A DNA stretch of 14,872 bases from Candidatus Latescibacterota bacterium (GTDB taxonomy: Bacteria > Krumholzibacteriota > Krumholzibacteriia > Krumholzibacteriales > WJIX01): NCBI GenBank assembly GCA_030643145.1, contig DAOWMJ010000021.1, forward strand, positions 1 to 14,872, read 5' to 3'. Both the position numbers and the translations under genes were made by a program. The notes under the pieces are model-generated. The model was not told the origin of the DNA, ran no database searches, and saw only the letters and a program-made list of their open reading frames with translations. Shown here one piece after another: positions 7,029 to 14,236 of the stretch. How positions within the stretch are numbered: the first letter of the stretch is position 1; every line of letters starts with the position of its first letter.

Positions 7029-7637
7029 CTATTCACTCCAGTTAGTTACTTCGTCATTCACAAAAATTATAGTAGATTTGTTTAAGGTGTCACGGGGATC
7101 TATATAAATCCACTGCACAGCATTTTCTGAACTCGCTTGGCTTTCCATGACGATTTCGTTTGGAGGTCCCCAGGATTCAAGTGCCGCTTCCGTACTCATC
7201 CCTTTTACTAATTGATGATCCAGAATCGCCTTGGCAAACACTTTTCCATACTTCCAGAGATTTTTTCTATACCTTTTAGTTGGGTTTTCGAACCACAAAA
7301 GTCCGTTAATCGCTTTTTCAAAGGCTTCTTTTGTAACCGGTCTCTCCAGATTTAAGGCGTGCCTATACTTATGATTATTCGGTGCTTGAACGCCAACCGC
7401 ACCGGTCCAGTGCATATCGAGTTCTACAATCTTTACTTTTGTATCCTGTTCAAGAACCCCATTTTGACCAATATCAACAATATAACCTTTTGTCCAAGCA
7501 GTTCTTCCTGTATATTCATCCTCAAGGGAATCCATATCCTCTACTGGAATATCTTTCTTTACCACATTAACAGCTTTACAACCGACTAAAACAACGGACA
7601 AACAAACGAGCAGAATGGAAAATCGTCTTATCTTCAC
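7029..7637 (-). CDS. Outer-membrane-type lipoprotein with a BamE/SmpA-like C-terminal segment
   Basis: The 202-residue product starts with KIRR, a hydrophobic segment and the lipobox LVGC with the lipidated Cys at 20. The residue after it is Lys, not Asp, so outer-membrane sorting would be expected under the E. coli rule. The middle (about 45-80) looks beta-rich; 100-140 is helical and basic. The C-terminal part GMSTEAALESWGPPNEI (146-162) followed by QWIYID and IIFVNDEVTNW resembles the 'GM...v...wG.P' repeat of SmpA/OmlA/BamE-like domains (helix-turn, then beta strands). The full protein is not a named family to me. The start is GTG at 7637 with AGGAGG 7 nt upstream. It lies 78 nt after yraN as the last gene of the minus-strand run and may be cotranscribed. 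Confidence 0.75.
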   Translation of the reverse strand: MKIRRFSILLVCLSVVLVGCKAVNVVKKDIPVEDMDSLEDEYTGRTAWTKGYIVDIGQNGVLEQDTKVKIVELDMHWTGAVGVQAPNNHKYRHALNLERPVTKEAFEKAINGLLWFENPTKRYRKNLWKYGKVFAKAILDHQLVKGMSTEAALESWGPPNEIVMESQASSENAVQWIYIDPRDTLNKSTIIFVNDEVTNWSE

Positions 7638-7715
7638 GCGTAACCCTCCTTATTGATCATTACGGTATCCTCATCACATAAAATAGAAACGGATATTTAC
7701 TAAATCAAGCTTTTT

Positions 7716-8081
7716 CTATGCTATACCCTTAATATGCTGCAAAGTCATTTTATCACAAACACCATCAATATCTATAGCAACAAAATCCAACCTTACCTCG
7801 CAAATACCGGGAATCTCCTCCTGATGAACAATATAATATCGCGCGGCCTTTCTTACATTTAAAATTTTCCAGGAAGGGAGGGATTCGACAGCCCTTCCAA
7901 AAATGGAATTTTTCCGTGTTTTTACTTCAATAAATACAAGACAGTTTTTATCTCTTGCTATCAAATCAATTTCAAGATGCCTCACCCTGTAATTCCTTTT
8001 AAGGATTTCGTACCCTCGAAGCCTAAGAAAATCAGCCGCGATACTCTCGCCTAAAGCTCCATCTTTAATCTTTTCCGCCAC
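7716..8081 (-). CDS. yraN: YraN/UPF0102 family endonuclease-like protein
   Basis: This 121-residue protein has the whole UPF0102 pattern: GALGESIAADFLRLRGYEIL (8-27), then LEIDLIARD (36-44) and LVFIEVKTR (48-56). The Glu/Asp of LEIDLIA and the E-V-K of IEVKTR (E52, K54) form the PD-(D/E)XK nuclease-type core, so a DNA-acting, metal-dependent nuclease or structure-binding role is expected; the cellular role of the family is not settled. The start is GTG at 8081, with GGAGG 6 nt upstream. The gene follows rnhB with an 18-nt gap, the usual rplS-rnhB-yraN neighbour order, and closes the core block of the operon. Confidence 0.92.
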   Translation of the reverse strand: MAEKIKDGALGESIAADFLRLRGYEILKRNYRVRHLEIDLIARDKNCLVFIEVKTRKNSIFGRAVESLPSWKILNVRKAARYYIVHQEEIPGICEVRLDFVAIDIDGVCDKMTLQHIKGIA

Positions 8082-8099
8082 CCTTCACCTCCACACTAA

Positions 8100-8726
8100 T
8101 CACACTGAACAGTTGAAACTTTTTCTGTGAATCTTTGTATAGCCCTTCTTCTTCAATACATCCCGATGCTCTTTTGTTCCGTACCCTTTGTTGCGAATAA
8201 AATTGTAATCGGGATATATCCGCCCGAATTCCCTCATCACTCTATCGCGCGTGACCTTAGCTACAATTGATGAAGCGGCAATAATAAAACTTTTTCCATC
8301 ACCGCCTGTTACCGGTTCAGCCCGTGTTTTAATATCAGGAATATCCCTGCCATCCACAATAACAAAATCAGCAGAGATCGCTAATCCCTCAACAGCCTCT
8401 TTCATAGCAACCAGTGTAGCGTTAAGTATATTTATAACGTCAATAACTTCTGGCTCTACCATTCCCACATTAACGCATGTACATCTGTTCATGATTATTT
8501 CGTAGAGTTCTTCTCTTCGCTTCTCGCTCAGAAGTTTACTGTCTCTTACATCATATAATTCTTCATGAAAATCACAGATAAGGGCCGCGGCTACAACAGG
8601 ACCCGCGAGAGCTCCCCTCCCTGCTTCATCCACACCAGCCAGCTTACCGCTAATAGTACGCCTGATCTTTTTGTCAAAGGCTAGTAATTCTGCGCAGGAA
8701 TTCCGACTGGCAGGATTATTCCTCAT
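8100..8726 (-). CDS. rnhB: Ribonuclease HII
   Basis: The 208-residue product is type 2 RNase H, which cuts the RNA strand of RNA/DNA hybrids and incises at single ribonucleotides embedded in DNA. The N-terminal AGVDEAGRGALAGPVVAAAL (30-49) carries the catalytic Asp33-Glu34 and the GRG motif that reads the ribonucleotide. The third acidic residue is Asp125 in VDGRD, and the fourth is Asp143 in GGDGKSFIIAASSIVAKVTR. The GYGTKEH motif (181-187) supplies the conserved Tyr of the GRG(Y) module. Its ATG overlaps the rplS stop as ATGA, so translation is probably coupled. About 20 extra N-terminal residues precede the core, which is common in the family. Confidence 0.96.
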   Translation of the reverse strand: MRNNPASRNSCAELLAFDKKIRRTISGKLAGVDEAGRGALAGPVVAAALICDFHEELYDVRDSKLLSEKRREELYEIIMNRCTCVNVGMVEPEVIDVINILNATLVAMKEAVEGLAISADFVIVDGRDIPDIKTRAEPVTGGDGKSFIIAASSIVAKVTRDRVMREFGRIYPDYNFIRNKGYGTKEHRDVLKKKGYTKIHRKSFNCSV

Positions 8727-9073
8727 CTTAACTTTTTCTTTTCCTTAACTTTTGCGGCTTTACCTTTTAAGTCACGCAGATAAAAAAGCTTGGCCCTTTT
8801 AACTTGTCCCCTTCTGATCACTTTTAAAGATGTCAGATTAGGCGAATGAAGTGGGAATACCCGTTCCACTCCAATTCCCTGACTTACCTTACGGACCGTA
8901 AAAGTTTCTCCACCTCCAGATCCACGACGTTGTATCACAATGCCCTGAAACTTTTGATTTCTTATATTGTCACCTTCTCTGATCTTCACCTGCAAATCTA
9001 CTGTATCGCCAACATTAAACTCCGGTAACTCGTCTCTCTTCTGCCCCGCTGATACCTGATCCAGGATGTCCAT
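8723..9073 (-). CDS. rplS: 50S ribosomal protein L19
   Basis: The 116 residues match the normal L19 length. Recognisable stretches are FNVGDTVDLQVKIREGD (19-35), KFQGIVIQRRGSGGGETFTV (41-60), the core GVERVFPLHSPN (68-79), and the basic KRAKLFYLRD (92-101) ending in a Lys-rich tail. L19 sits at the 30S-50S interface. The ATG at 9073 has AAGGAG 5 nt upstream. It overlaps rnhB by 4 nt and lies 111 nt after trmD, the largest gap within the rpsP-to-yraN block, which may hold a leader or secondary promoter. Confidence 0.97.
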   Translation of the reverse strand: MDILDQVSAGQKRDELPEFNVGDTVDLQVKIREGDNIRNQKFQGIVIQRRGSGGGETFTVRKVSQGIGVERVFPLHSPNLTSLKVIRRGQVKRAKLFYLRDLKGKAAKVKEKKKLR

Positions 9074-9125
9074 TTTGTCTCCTTATCATTTATTGTACTC
9101 TCTGTAATGTCCGGAATATAAAGAT

Positions 9126-9157
9126 GTTTCCAATCTCCCAGTTTTTCAAACTGAAAC
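9126..9157 (-). promoter_or_regulatory. Hairpin in the trmD-rplS intergenic leader
   Basis: Within the 111-nt gap before rplS, CAGTTT (9139-9144) pairs with AAACTG (9148-9153) around a 3-base loop. An outer GTTT/AAAC pair (9126-9129 with 9154-9157) follows across an 8-9 nt one-sided bulge. It has no following T-run, so it is not an intrinsic terminator. It could be part of an rplS leader such as those used for ribosomal-protein autoregulation, or a processing site. I see no match to a named leader. Confidence 0.3.
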
Positions 9158-9184
9158 GACAAAAACCCCAAATCGAAAAATCAT

Positions 9185-9886
9185 TTATCCCTGCTTTTTA
9201 AATTCATTCCGATAACGCGTTGTTCTGTTTCTGGCAGATTGCTCTCTCCACTGCCCTATTCTCTTATGATTACCAGACAGCAATACATCCGGGACCTGCA
9301 GCCCCCTGTATTCCTGCGGCCTTGTATAATAAGCGCTATCCAGACAATCTCCTCCTGTCAGGGAAGAAAACGAATCCGTATCCCTTGATAATGAGTCACC
9401 TAACACCCCAGGGATATAACGGATTACTGAATCAGCGACAATCATTGCGGGCAATTCTCCTCCACTGAGGATAAAATTGCCTATTGAAATTCTATCAGTT
9501 ACAACAAGATCGTTAACACGTTCATCAATCCCCTTGTAACGTCCACATATAAATATAATCTTCTTATTTTCAGCCAGTGCGCTTGCTGTTTCCTGCCCGT
9601 GAGCTTTCCCGTAAGGTGATAATAAAACTACTGCCGTATTCTCCATATCATTTTCACCAATAATTTTTTCTACGGCTTCAACTAGAGGAGGGGCCATAAG
9701 AATCATCCCTGGGCCTCCACCATACGGATAGTCATCAACAGAACCATGTTTGTCAACCGCAAAATCTCTCAGATTCACCACCGTATATTCCGCCAAACCA
9801 TTTTTCGACGCGACGCCGAAGACTCCAGTATCCAGAATACCATCAAACATCTCCGGGAAAATCGTTATAAAAAACATTTTAGTCAT
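9185..9886 (-). CDS. trmD: tRNA (guanine-37 N1)-methyltransferase
   Basis: TrmD methylates N1 of G37 next to the anticodon using S-adenosylmethionine, preventing +1 frameshifts; it works as a SPOUT-fold homodimer. With the start at 9886 the protein has 233 residues, the usual size. Motifs in order are FITIFPEMFDGIL (6-18), DDYPYGGGPGM (51-61), LLSPYGKAHGQ (88-98), ICGRYKGIDERV (113-124) and ISIGNFILSGGELPAM (133-148), which form the cofactor-binding knot. DSFSS (171-175) carries the catalytic Asp171, and YYTRPQEYRG (186-195) follows. An in-frame GTG at 9892 would add two residues; neither start has a strong ribosome site, and ATG is preferred by the family's N-terminus. The gene begins about 9 nt after the rimM stop. 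Confidence 0.95.
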   Translation of the reverse strand: MTKMFFITIFPEMFDGILDTGVFGVASKNGLAEYTVVNLRDFAVDKHGSVDDYPYGGGPGMILMAPPLVEAVEKIIGENDMENTAVVLLSPYGKAHGQETASALAENKKIIFICGRYKGIDERVNDLVVTDRISIGNFILSGGELPAMIVADSVIRYIPGVLGDSLSRDTDSFSSLTGGDCLDSAYYTRPQEYRGLQVPDVLLSGNHKRIGQWREQSARNRTTRYRNEFKKQG

Positions 9887-9895
9887 AACCACAAT

Positions 9896-10414
9896 TTACC
9901 ATTCAAGTTCTAGTAAACCTTCAGGAGGATCAATTTCAATTCTCCTTTTGTCACAATCCACTTCAGTGACAATTTCTGAAACATAAGGAATAATAAATTT
10001 TTTCTTTCCTTTTACCATCAAACGGTCCTGCCCTCCAGAGCTTGAAAAATTTTCAACGACACCCAATAACTCCCCATTCATCAAAAATATTTCCATTCCT
10101 ATCAATTGACACGGCAACGCCTGTTCCGGATAAAATGCTAAGTCAAGCTCTTCCATTGACAATTCAAGTCTTTTTCCAACTAACAACTCAGCATCCTTGA
10201 TCGATTCAATAAAACCGAGCTTAAGCACATATGTTCTACCCTTTCTTCTGAATTTTTCGACATTAACCGATCTTCGAACCATATCAGAAGAAACCAGGTA
10301 TACTTTTCCATCTTTAAGAGCGTCTGCCCAAAAATCGGGGCCGGGTAAAAGCTTGATTTCACCTTTTAACCCAACTGTATTAACAATATCTCCAAGATTA
10401 GCGAATTCTCCCAT
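9896..10414 (-). CDS. rimM: 16S rRNA processing / 30S maturation factor RimM
   Basis: The 172-residue product has the two-domain layout of RimM, which helps assemble the 30S head by binding near S19. The N-terminal beta-barrel has NLGDIVNTVGLKGEIKLLPG (6-25), matching the family 'G.I...hGlkGe.kv'. A PRC-barrel domain occupies about 95-168, with LIGMEIFLMNGELLGVVENF and FIIPYVSEIVTEVD followed by the closing IEIDPPEGLLEL. The ATG at 10414 has only a moderate upstream GGGAA about 11 nt away. It sits 20 nt after khpA and immediately before trmD, the standard order. Confidence 0.93.
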   Translation of the reverse strand: MGEFANLGDIVNTVGLKGEIKLLPGPDFWADALKDGKVYLVSSDMVRRSVNVEKFRRKGRTYVLKLGFIESIKDAELLVGKRLELSMEELDLAFYPEQALPCQLIGMEIFLMNGELLGVVENFSSSGGQDRLMVKGKKKFIIPYVSEIVTEVDCDKRRIEIDPPEGLLELEW

Positions 10415-10434
10415 AACAACAGTTCCCAGCTGTA

Positions 10435-10680
10435 CTATTCTCTAATTTCCAGAAGTACTTTTTTCCCCATACGCGTAGATGCCGCGTTCACAAGCGCTCT
10501 TAAAGCTTTAGCCGTTTGCCCATTCTTTCCAATAATCTTACCAACATCATTCTTGGCAACTGAAATCACAACAATAATCGCGTTATTACGTTCTTCCTCA
10601 ATTATTTTGATTTCCCTCGGTTCATCCACAAGCATAGAGGCCAGATCATGAACCATACTTTTAATCTTTTCAACACTCAT
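10435..10680 (-). CDS. khpA: KH-domain RNA-binding protein (KhpA type)
   Basis: This 81-residue protein is a single type II KH domain. The RNA-contacting loop VGKIIGKNGQTAKALRALV (46-64) includes the G-K-N-G motif at 51-54. The family (KhpA/YlqC, often annotated UPF0109) binds RNA, frequently with KhpB, and is linked to cell division and small-RNA biology in Firmicutes; the role here is inferred from position between rpsP and rimM, where it is found in many phyla. The ATG at 10680 is preceded by GAG 5 nt upstream, a weak site. The gap to rpsP is 56 nt. Confidence 0.93.
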   Translation of the reverse strand: MSVEKIKSMVHDLASMLVDEPREIKIIEEERNNAIIVVISVAKNDVGKIIGKNGQTAKALRALVNAASTRMGKKVLLEIRE

Positions 10681-10736
10681 TAAATCTCATTTTCCTTTCA
10701 AAAAAGTTGCTCATAATTAATCAGCAAAGAAAGGAA

Positions 10737-11366
10737 TTAACCTTCTTTTGTTTCATCTTTGACTTCGGAAGATTCTTCAGAATCCTGTGGAATTTCTGAT
10801 TTTTGATCAGCGTCCTCTTTTTTTTCTATTTTATCTTCCTTACCAGCTTCAACTTTTTTCTCCGCTTTTTTGTCTTCAGCGGCCGGTTCTTTAACCTTTT
10901 CACTCTTTACCGATTTTTTTACTTCTTTTTCTTCTACTTCTTTTTCCGGTTCGTCTTCCTTTGTATCTTCCACTGCTTTTTCCGGTTTGTCTTCCTTTGT
11001 ATCTTCCACAACTTTTTCAGCCTTATCGATTTTTGGGGTTTTCCCAGGTTGCTTTTTTCTTCTCTCTTCAATTACAGCATCCAGTTCTGTAATTTTAACG
11101 CCCTCTTTAAGAAGTCTCCATTTTTCAAGAAGTCCGTCTGAGCGAAGCAAATTTGTCACGTTTTCCGAAGGTTGAGCGCCTCTATCAAGCCATTTATATA
11201 TTTTATCATAATCCAGTTTGACATCTGCCGGATCAGTCATGGGATTATAATACCCCAACATTTCAATAAAACGACCGTCCCTCGCCCTCCTTGAATCAGC
11301 GGCAACAATACGATAGAAAGGGTGTTTTTTCTTGCCCATTCTTTTCAATCTTATTCTTACAGACAA
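10737..11366 (-). CDS. rpsP: 30S ribosomal protein S16 with a long charged C-terminal extension
   Basis: The first 90 or so residues are an ordinary S16: SVRIRLKRMGKKKHPFYRIV (2-21), AADSRRARDGRFIEMLGYYN (22-41), then KIYKWLDRGAQPSENV (55-70). S16 binds 16S rRNA in the 30S body and is needed early in assembly. S16 normally ends at 80-100 residues; this one has 209. The extra 110 or so residues are almost only Lys, Glu, Asp, Ser, Ala, Pro and Val, likely disordered, and include a tandem 12-residue repeat KVVEDTKEDKPE / KAVEDTKEDEPE (118-141). The start is TTG at 11366 with GGAGG 6 nt upstream; no ATG gives the conserved N-terminus. It lies 29 nt after ffh. Confidence 0.95.
   Translation of the reverse strand: MSVRIRLKRMGKKKHPFYRIVAADSRRARDGRFIEMLGYYNPMTDPADVKLDYDKIYKWLDRGAQPSENVTNLLRSDGLLEKWRLLKEGVKITELDAVIEERRKKQPGKTPKIDKAEKVVEDTKEDKPEKAVEDTKEDEPEKEVEEKEVKKSVKSEKVKEPAAEDKKAEKKVEAGKEDKIEKKEDADQKSEIPQDSEESSEVKDETKEG
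10941..11012. repeat. 36-bp tandem repeat inside rpsP tail
   Basis: Two head-to-tail copies (10941-10976 and 10977-11012) share 33 of 36 bases; a third degenerate copy begins at 11013. The period is 12 codons, so expansion or contraction keeps the S16 reading frame. This suggests growth of the tail by slippage or unequal recombination. Confidence 0.85.
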
Positions 11367-11395
11367 ATCCTACCTCCAATAATCTAAATGAAAAC

Positions 11396-12718
11396 TTAAT
11401 TCAAGGGAAAACCGAGAGGTTTCCCTCCTTTTGTCATCTTTGAAAAATGTTTAACCATTTTTTTCATCTGTGCAAATTGCTTCAGTAAACTGTTAACTTC
11501 ATTAAGGCTGCTTCCGCTGCCGGCAGCAATTCTTTTTCGACGTGAACCGTTAATAATTTGTACCGATCTTCTTTCTTCCAAAGTCATTGATTTTATTATC
11601 GCTTCAATCTTTTTTAACCCACCTTCATCAATTCCGTCCTGAGACGCTCCGCCCCTCAACCCCGGAATCATCGCAGTTAGCTGATTTATAGAACCCATCT
11701 TCTTTAACCCCTGAAGCTGATCAAGAAAATCTTCCAAAGTAAAAGCGTTCTTCCTGAGTTTAAGTTCCAATTCCTCCGCTTTTTTTTCATCAATGGCATC
11801 TTGTGCTTTTTCGACCAGAGATAAAACATCACCCATTCCCAGGATTCTTCCAGCCATTCTGTCGGGATAAAATCTTTCCAGATCGGCGGCATTTTCCCCG
11901 ACAGTTACAAATTTAACAGGCATTCCTGTTACAGCAGTGACAGAGAGCGCGGCTCCACCTCTGGCGTCTCCATCAAGTTTAGTCAATACAATTCCGCTAA
12001 AATCAATTTCTTTTTTAAACTCTCCCGCCACATTAACAGCTTCCTGACCGGCCATACTGTCAAGCACCAGTAACGTCTCTTCAGGCTCTATTTCTTTCTT
12101 TACAGCTTTCAATTCATCCATCATCTCTCTGTCAATATGCAGTCTCCCTGCTGTATCCACGATCAAGGTATCATAAAACTCCTTTTTCGTTTTCTTAACA
12201 GCATCCCTTGCAATCTTTTCAGCTGGAATATCGATTCCCGGCGCATACACGGGGATTCCAGACTGTTCAGCAAGAACACAAAGCTGCTTAACAGCGGCAG
12301 GGCGATGTACATCAGCGGCAACAAGAAGAGGGTTTTTCCCTTTTTTCTTCAAAAAAACCGCGAGTTTTGCTACAAAACTCGTTTTACCAGCTCCCTGCAA
12401 CCCACAAACCATGACAGCCGCCGGGGAACCGGATAATTGAAAAGAAGAAACTTCACCCCCGAGCACTCTTACAAGCTCTTCGTGCACAATCTTGATTATC
12501 TGCTGATCGGGAGTCAGGCTTTCAAGCACTTTTCGCCCCAGAGATCTTTCACTCAGACGTACAACCAACTCCTTGGCAACTTTATAGTTAACATCAGCCT
12601 CAAGAAGAGCCCTGCGAACTTGCTTCATCGCCTCTTGAATATCTTTCTCTCGTATTTTGCCATGCCCGCGCAACTGTTTAAATACACTGGCCAGCTTATC
12701 GGTCAGGTCCTGAAACAA
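11396..12718 (-). CDS. ffh: Signal recognition particle protein Ffh (SRP54 GTPase)
   Basis: The 440-residue product is the SRP protein subunit, which binds signal sequences and SRP RNA and docks at FtsY to deliver membrane proteins. The N domain (1-85) includes ALLEADVNYKVAKEL. The G domain has G1 GLQGAGKT (106-113), DVHRP (136-140), G3 DTAGRLH (188-194), G4 TKLDGDARGG (246-255) and GENAADLE (274-281). The Met-rich M domain runs from about 325 to 432, with SRRKRIAAGSG (392-402), the SRP-RNA-binding loop. The third position of GLQGAGKT is Ala where Ser is common, which is a frequent variant. The start is TTG at 12718 with AGGAGG 5 nt upstream; no nearby ATG fits. It is followed 29 nt later by rpsP, a common arrangement. 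The SRP RNA gene is not in this window. Confidence 0.97.
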   Translation of the reverse strand: MFQDLTDKLASVFKQLRGHGKIREKDIQEAMKQVRRALLEADVNYKVAKELVVRLSERSLGRKVLESLTPDQQIIKIVHEELVRVLGGEVSSFQLSGSPAAVMVCGLQGAGKTSFVAKLAVFLKKKGKNPLLVAADVHRPAAVKQLCVLAEQSGIPVYAPGIDIPAEKIARDAVKKTKKEFYDTLIVDTAGRLHIDREMMDELKAVKKEIEPEETLLVLDSMAGQEAVNVAGEFKKEIDFSGIVLTKLDGDARGGAALSVTAVTGMPVKFVTVGENAADLERFYPDRMAGRILGMGDVLSLVEKAQDAIDEKKAEELELKLRKNAFTLEDFLDQLQGLKKMGSINQLTAMIPGLRGGASQDGIDEGGLKKIEAIIKSMTLEERRSVQIINGSRRKRIAAGSGSSLNEVNSLLKQFAQMKKMVKHFSKMTKGGKPLGFPLN

Positions 12719-12761
12719 CCCAGCCTCCTATCCGACTCCATAAGTATCAAAAAATAACAAG

Positions 12762-12790
12762 ATTATAGTCCATTAGCAAGTATAAATCAG
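12762..12790 (-). promoter_or_regulatory. Possible promoter upstream of ffh
   Basis: The 90-bp gap between rpe and ffh contains a perfect TATAAT on the minus strand (12767-12762). The -35 region at proper spacing is poor (CTGATT or TGATTT). The surrounding bases are AT-rich. It may give ffh-rpsP-rimM-trmD-rplS extra transcription on top of read-through from fmt-PASTA-rpe. Confidence 0.35.
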
Positions 12791-12808
12791 ATATGTAAAA
12801 AGTATATA

Positions 12809-13492
12809 TTATCCCCTTATAGCCAATATTGAGGAATTATAATTTTTGCTTCTGAAAATAGCGGTCCCGGCCACAAGAATCTGTCCCCCGTTTTCCCTTA
12901 CAGAAGAAGCATTATCAGGCGTTATTCCTCCATCCACCTCGATTACATAGCTTAGATTTTGTTTTTCTCTGTAATCGGAAGCTTCCTTTATTTTCACCAG
13001 AACTTCATCAATAAATCCCTTCCCCCCAAAACCTGGAAAAACAGTCATAGTCAACAAAAGTTCAATATCCTCAAACAGGTGTTTAACAGCTGAAACAGGT
13101 GTATCAGGGTTTATAGCGAGGCCTGCTTCACATCCGAGATCATGAATCATTTCAATAATTTTCTGATGACCAGATTCCATAGCTTCAAAATGAAAGGTAA
13201 CTACACTGCTTCCCGCTTTAACGAATCGTTCTATATACTTCCCCGGATCTGTTATCATTAAGTGCGTAATGATGGGAATTCCGGCAAGTTTGGAAATAGC
13301 CGAGACAATCATCGGCCCGAATGTAATGTTCGGAACAAAATGACCATCCATAACATCAATATGAAGAAAATCCGCTCCGCTGTCCTCAACTTCCCTGATT
13401 TCTTTTTCCAAAATGGAGAAATCAGCGGCGAGTAGAGAGGGCGCTACAGCAACACCATTCTTATCACTCAACAGTTGATACAGTGATTTCAA
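12809..13492 (-). CDS. rpe: Ribulose-phosphate 3-epimerase
   Basis: This TIM-barrel enzyme interconverts D-ribulose 5-phosphate and D-xylulose 5-phosphate in the pentose phosphate pathway; it is cytosolic. The 227 residues include APSLLAADF (17-25), the metal-binding HIDVMDGHFVPNITFGP (44-60, His44 and Asp46), HLMI (77-80), TVFPGFGGKGFI (150-161), VDGGI with the second catalytic Asp187, and VAGTAIF (207-213) for the phosphate. The usual PGFGGQ is PGFGGK here, a mild deviation. I chose the TTG at 13492 because AGGGG lies 6 nt upstream; it overlaps the end of the PASTA gene by 29 nt. A TTG seven codons later is possible but has less support. The N-terminus is slightly longer than usual. Confidence 0.95.
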   Translation of the reverse strand: MKSLYQLLSDKNGVAVAPSLLAADFSILEKEIREVEDSGADFLHIDVMDGHFVPNITFGPMIVSAISKLAGIPIITHLMITDPGKYIERFVKAGSSVVTFHFEAMESGHQKIIEMIHDLGCEAGLAINPDTPVSAVKHLFEDIELLLTMTVFPGFGGKGFIDEVLVKIKEASDYREKQNLSYVIEVDGGITPDNASSVRENGGQILVAGTAIFRSKNYNSSILAIRG

Positions 13493-14213
13493 CAGCTTCC
13501 CCTTCTTTTATAAATGAACCCGCGACAGGGCTTTGAGCAAGAATTGTATTTGGAAAATTTTTTTCTGTTCTTTGGTTAACAATACGCCCTATTTTAAATC
13601 CTAATCGCTCAAGCCTGTCCTTTACAAATGGCATATCCATCCCCACAAGATCCGGCATAAGAAATGTCTTTGGTATTCCATATATAGAAAAGAGTAAATC
13701 AACCTGTGATTGAGCTGGAACCTCAGTCCCGGCGCAAGGAGATGACCCAATTACAGCATTATTGCTATCATAACAGAAAAAAACCCTCGACACTTTTCCT
13801 CTTCGAATACCCACTCCTTCCAATGTGAGCCATGCTTGCCTTAAAGACTGGCCTTCAAGATCGGGTACAACCACCATTTTTTGCCCATCGCTTACAGTTA
13901 CCCGAATTGTTCTTCTTTCTTTTAACCCCTCCCCCGGCTGTGGGACCTGACTTATAATGGCGCCCGCAGGGATTCTCGTTGAATGTTCCCTTGACGTTAC
14001 CTTTAGCTTATATCCGGAATTTTTACATTTTGACATAGCCGATTCAACGAAAAGCCCTCTTATCTCAGGAACGAGCACAACATCGCCTCTATTAACAAGC
14101 TTAGGGATGACAAACGAATCAAAAATCTTTATTCCCACCAGAAAAGCCATAATAATTACAAATGTGTAAAAGGCTACTTTGCTCAATAATCTCTTTTTTG
14201 TACCTTCACTCAT
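13464..14213 (-). CDS. Membrane-anchored PASTA-domain protein (three PASTA repeats, no kinase)
   Basis: The 249-residue protein starts with a short basic cytoplasmic segment (1-12) and one transmembrane helix (about 13-36); the rest should be periplasmic. Three PASTA repeats follow at about 44-109, 113-177 and 184-247, each opening with a 'VP(D/E)(L/I).G' pattern (VPEIRG, VPDLEG, MPDLVG) and containing 'SQ(V)P.PG'-like ends (SQVPQPGEGL, SSPCAGTEV, QSPVAGSFI). PASTA domains bind peptidoglycan fragments or penicillin-type ligands and usually sit on PknB-type kinases or penicillin-binding proteins; here no kinase or transpeptidase is present. Its place between fmt and rpe is a recurrent site for such proteins in several phyla. 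The ATG at 14213 has GGAG 11 nt upstream. The gene starts 23 nt after fmt and overlaps rpe by 29 nt. Confidence 0.92.
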   Translation of the reverse strand: MSEGTKKRLLSKVAFYTFVIIMAFLVGIKIFDSFVIPKLVNRGDVVLVPEIRGLFVESAMSKCKNSGYKLKVTSREHSTRIPAGAIISQVPQPGEGLKERRTIRVTVSDGQKMVVVPDLEGQSLRQAWLTLEGVGIRRGKVSRVFFCYDSNNAVIGSSPCAGTEVPAQSQVDLLFSIYGIPKTFLMPDLVGMDMPFVKDRLERLGFKIGRIVNQRTEKNFPNTILAQSPVAGSFIKEGEAVEITVSTVE

Positions 14214-14236
14214 CGCAAAAATATCTCCCGGATTTA

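Noticed and set aside
10803..11141. A Phe-rich open frame on the plus strand opposite the rpsP tail
   Set aside because: Its composition is just the complement of the Lys/Glu codons of the S16 tail; it has no ribosome site or domain.
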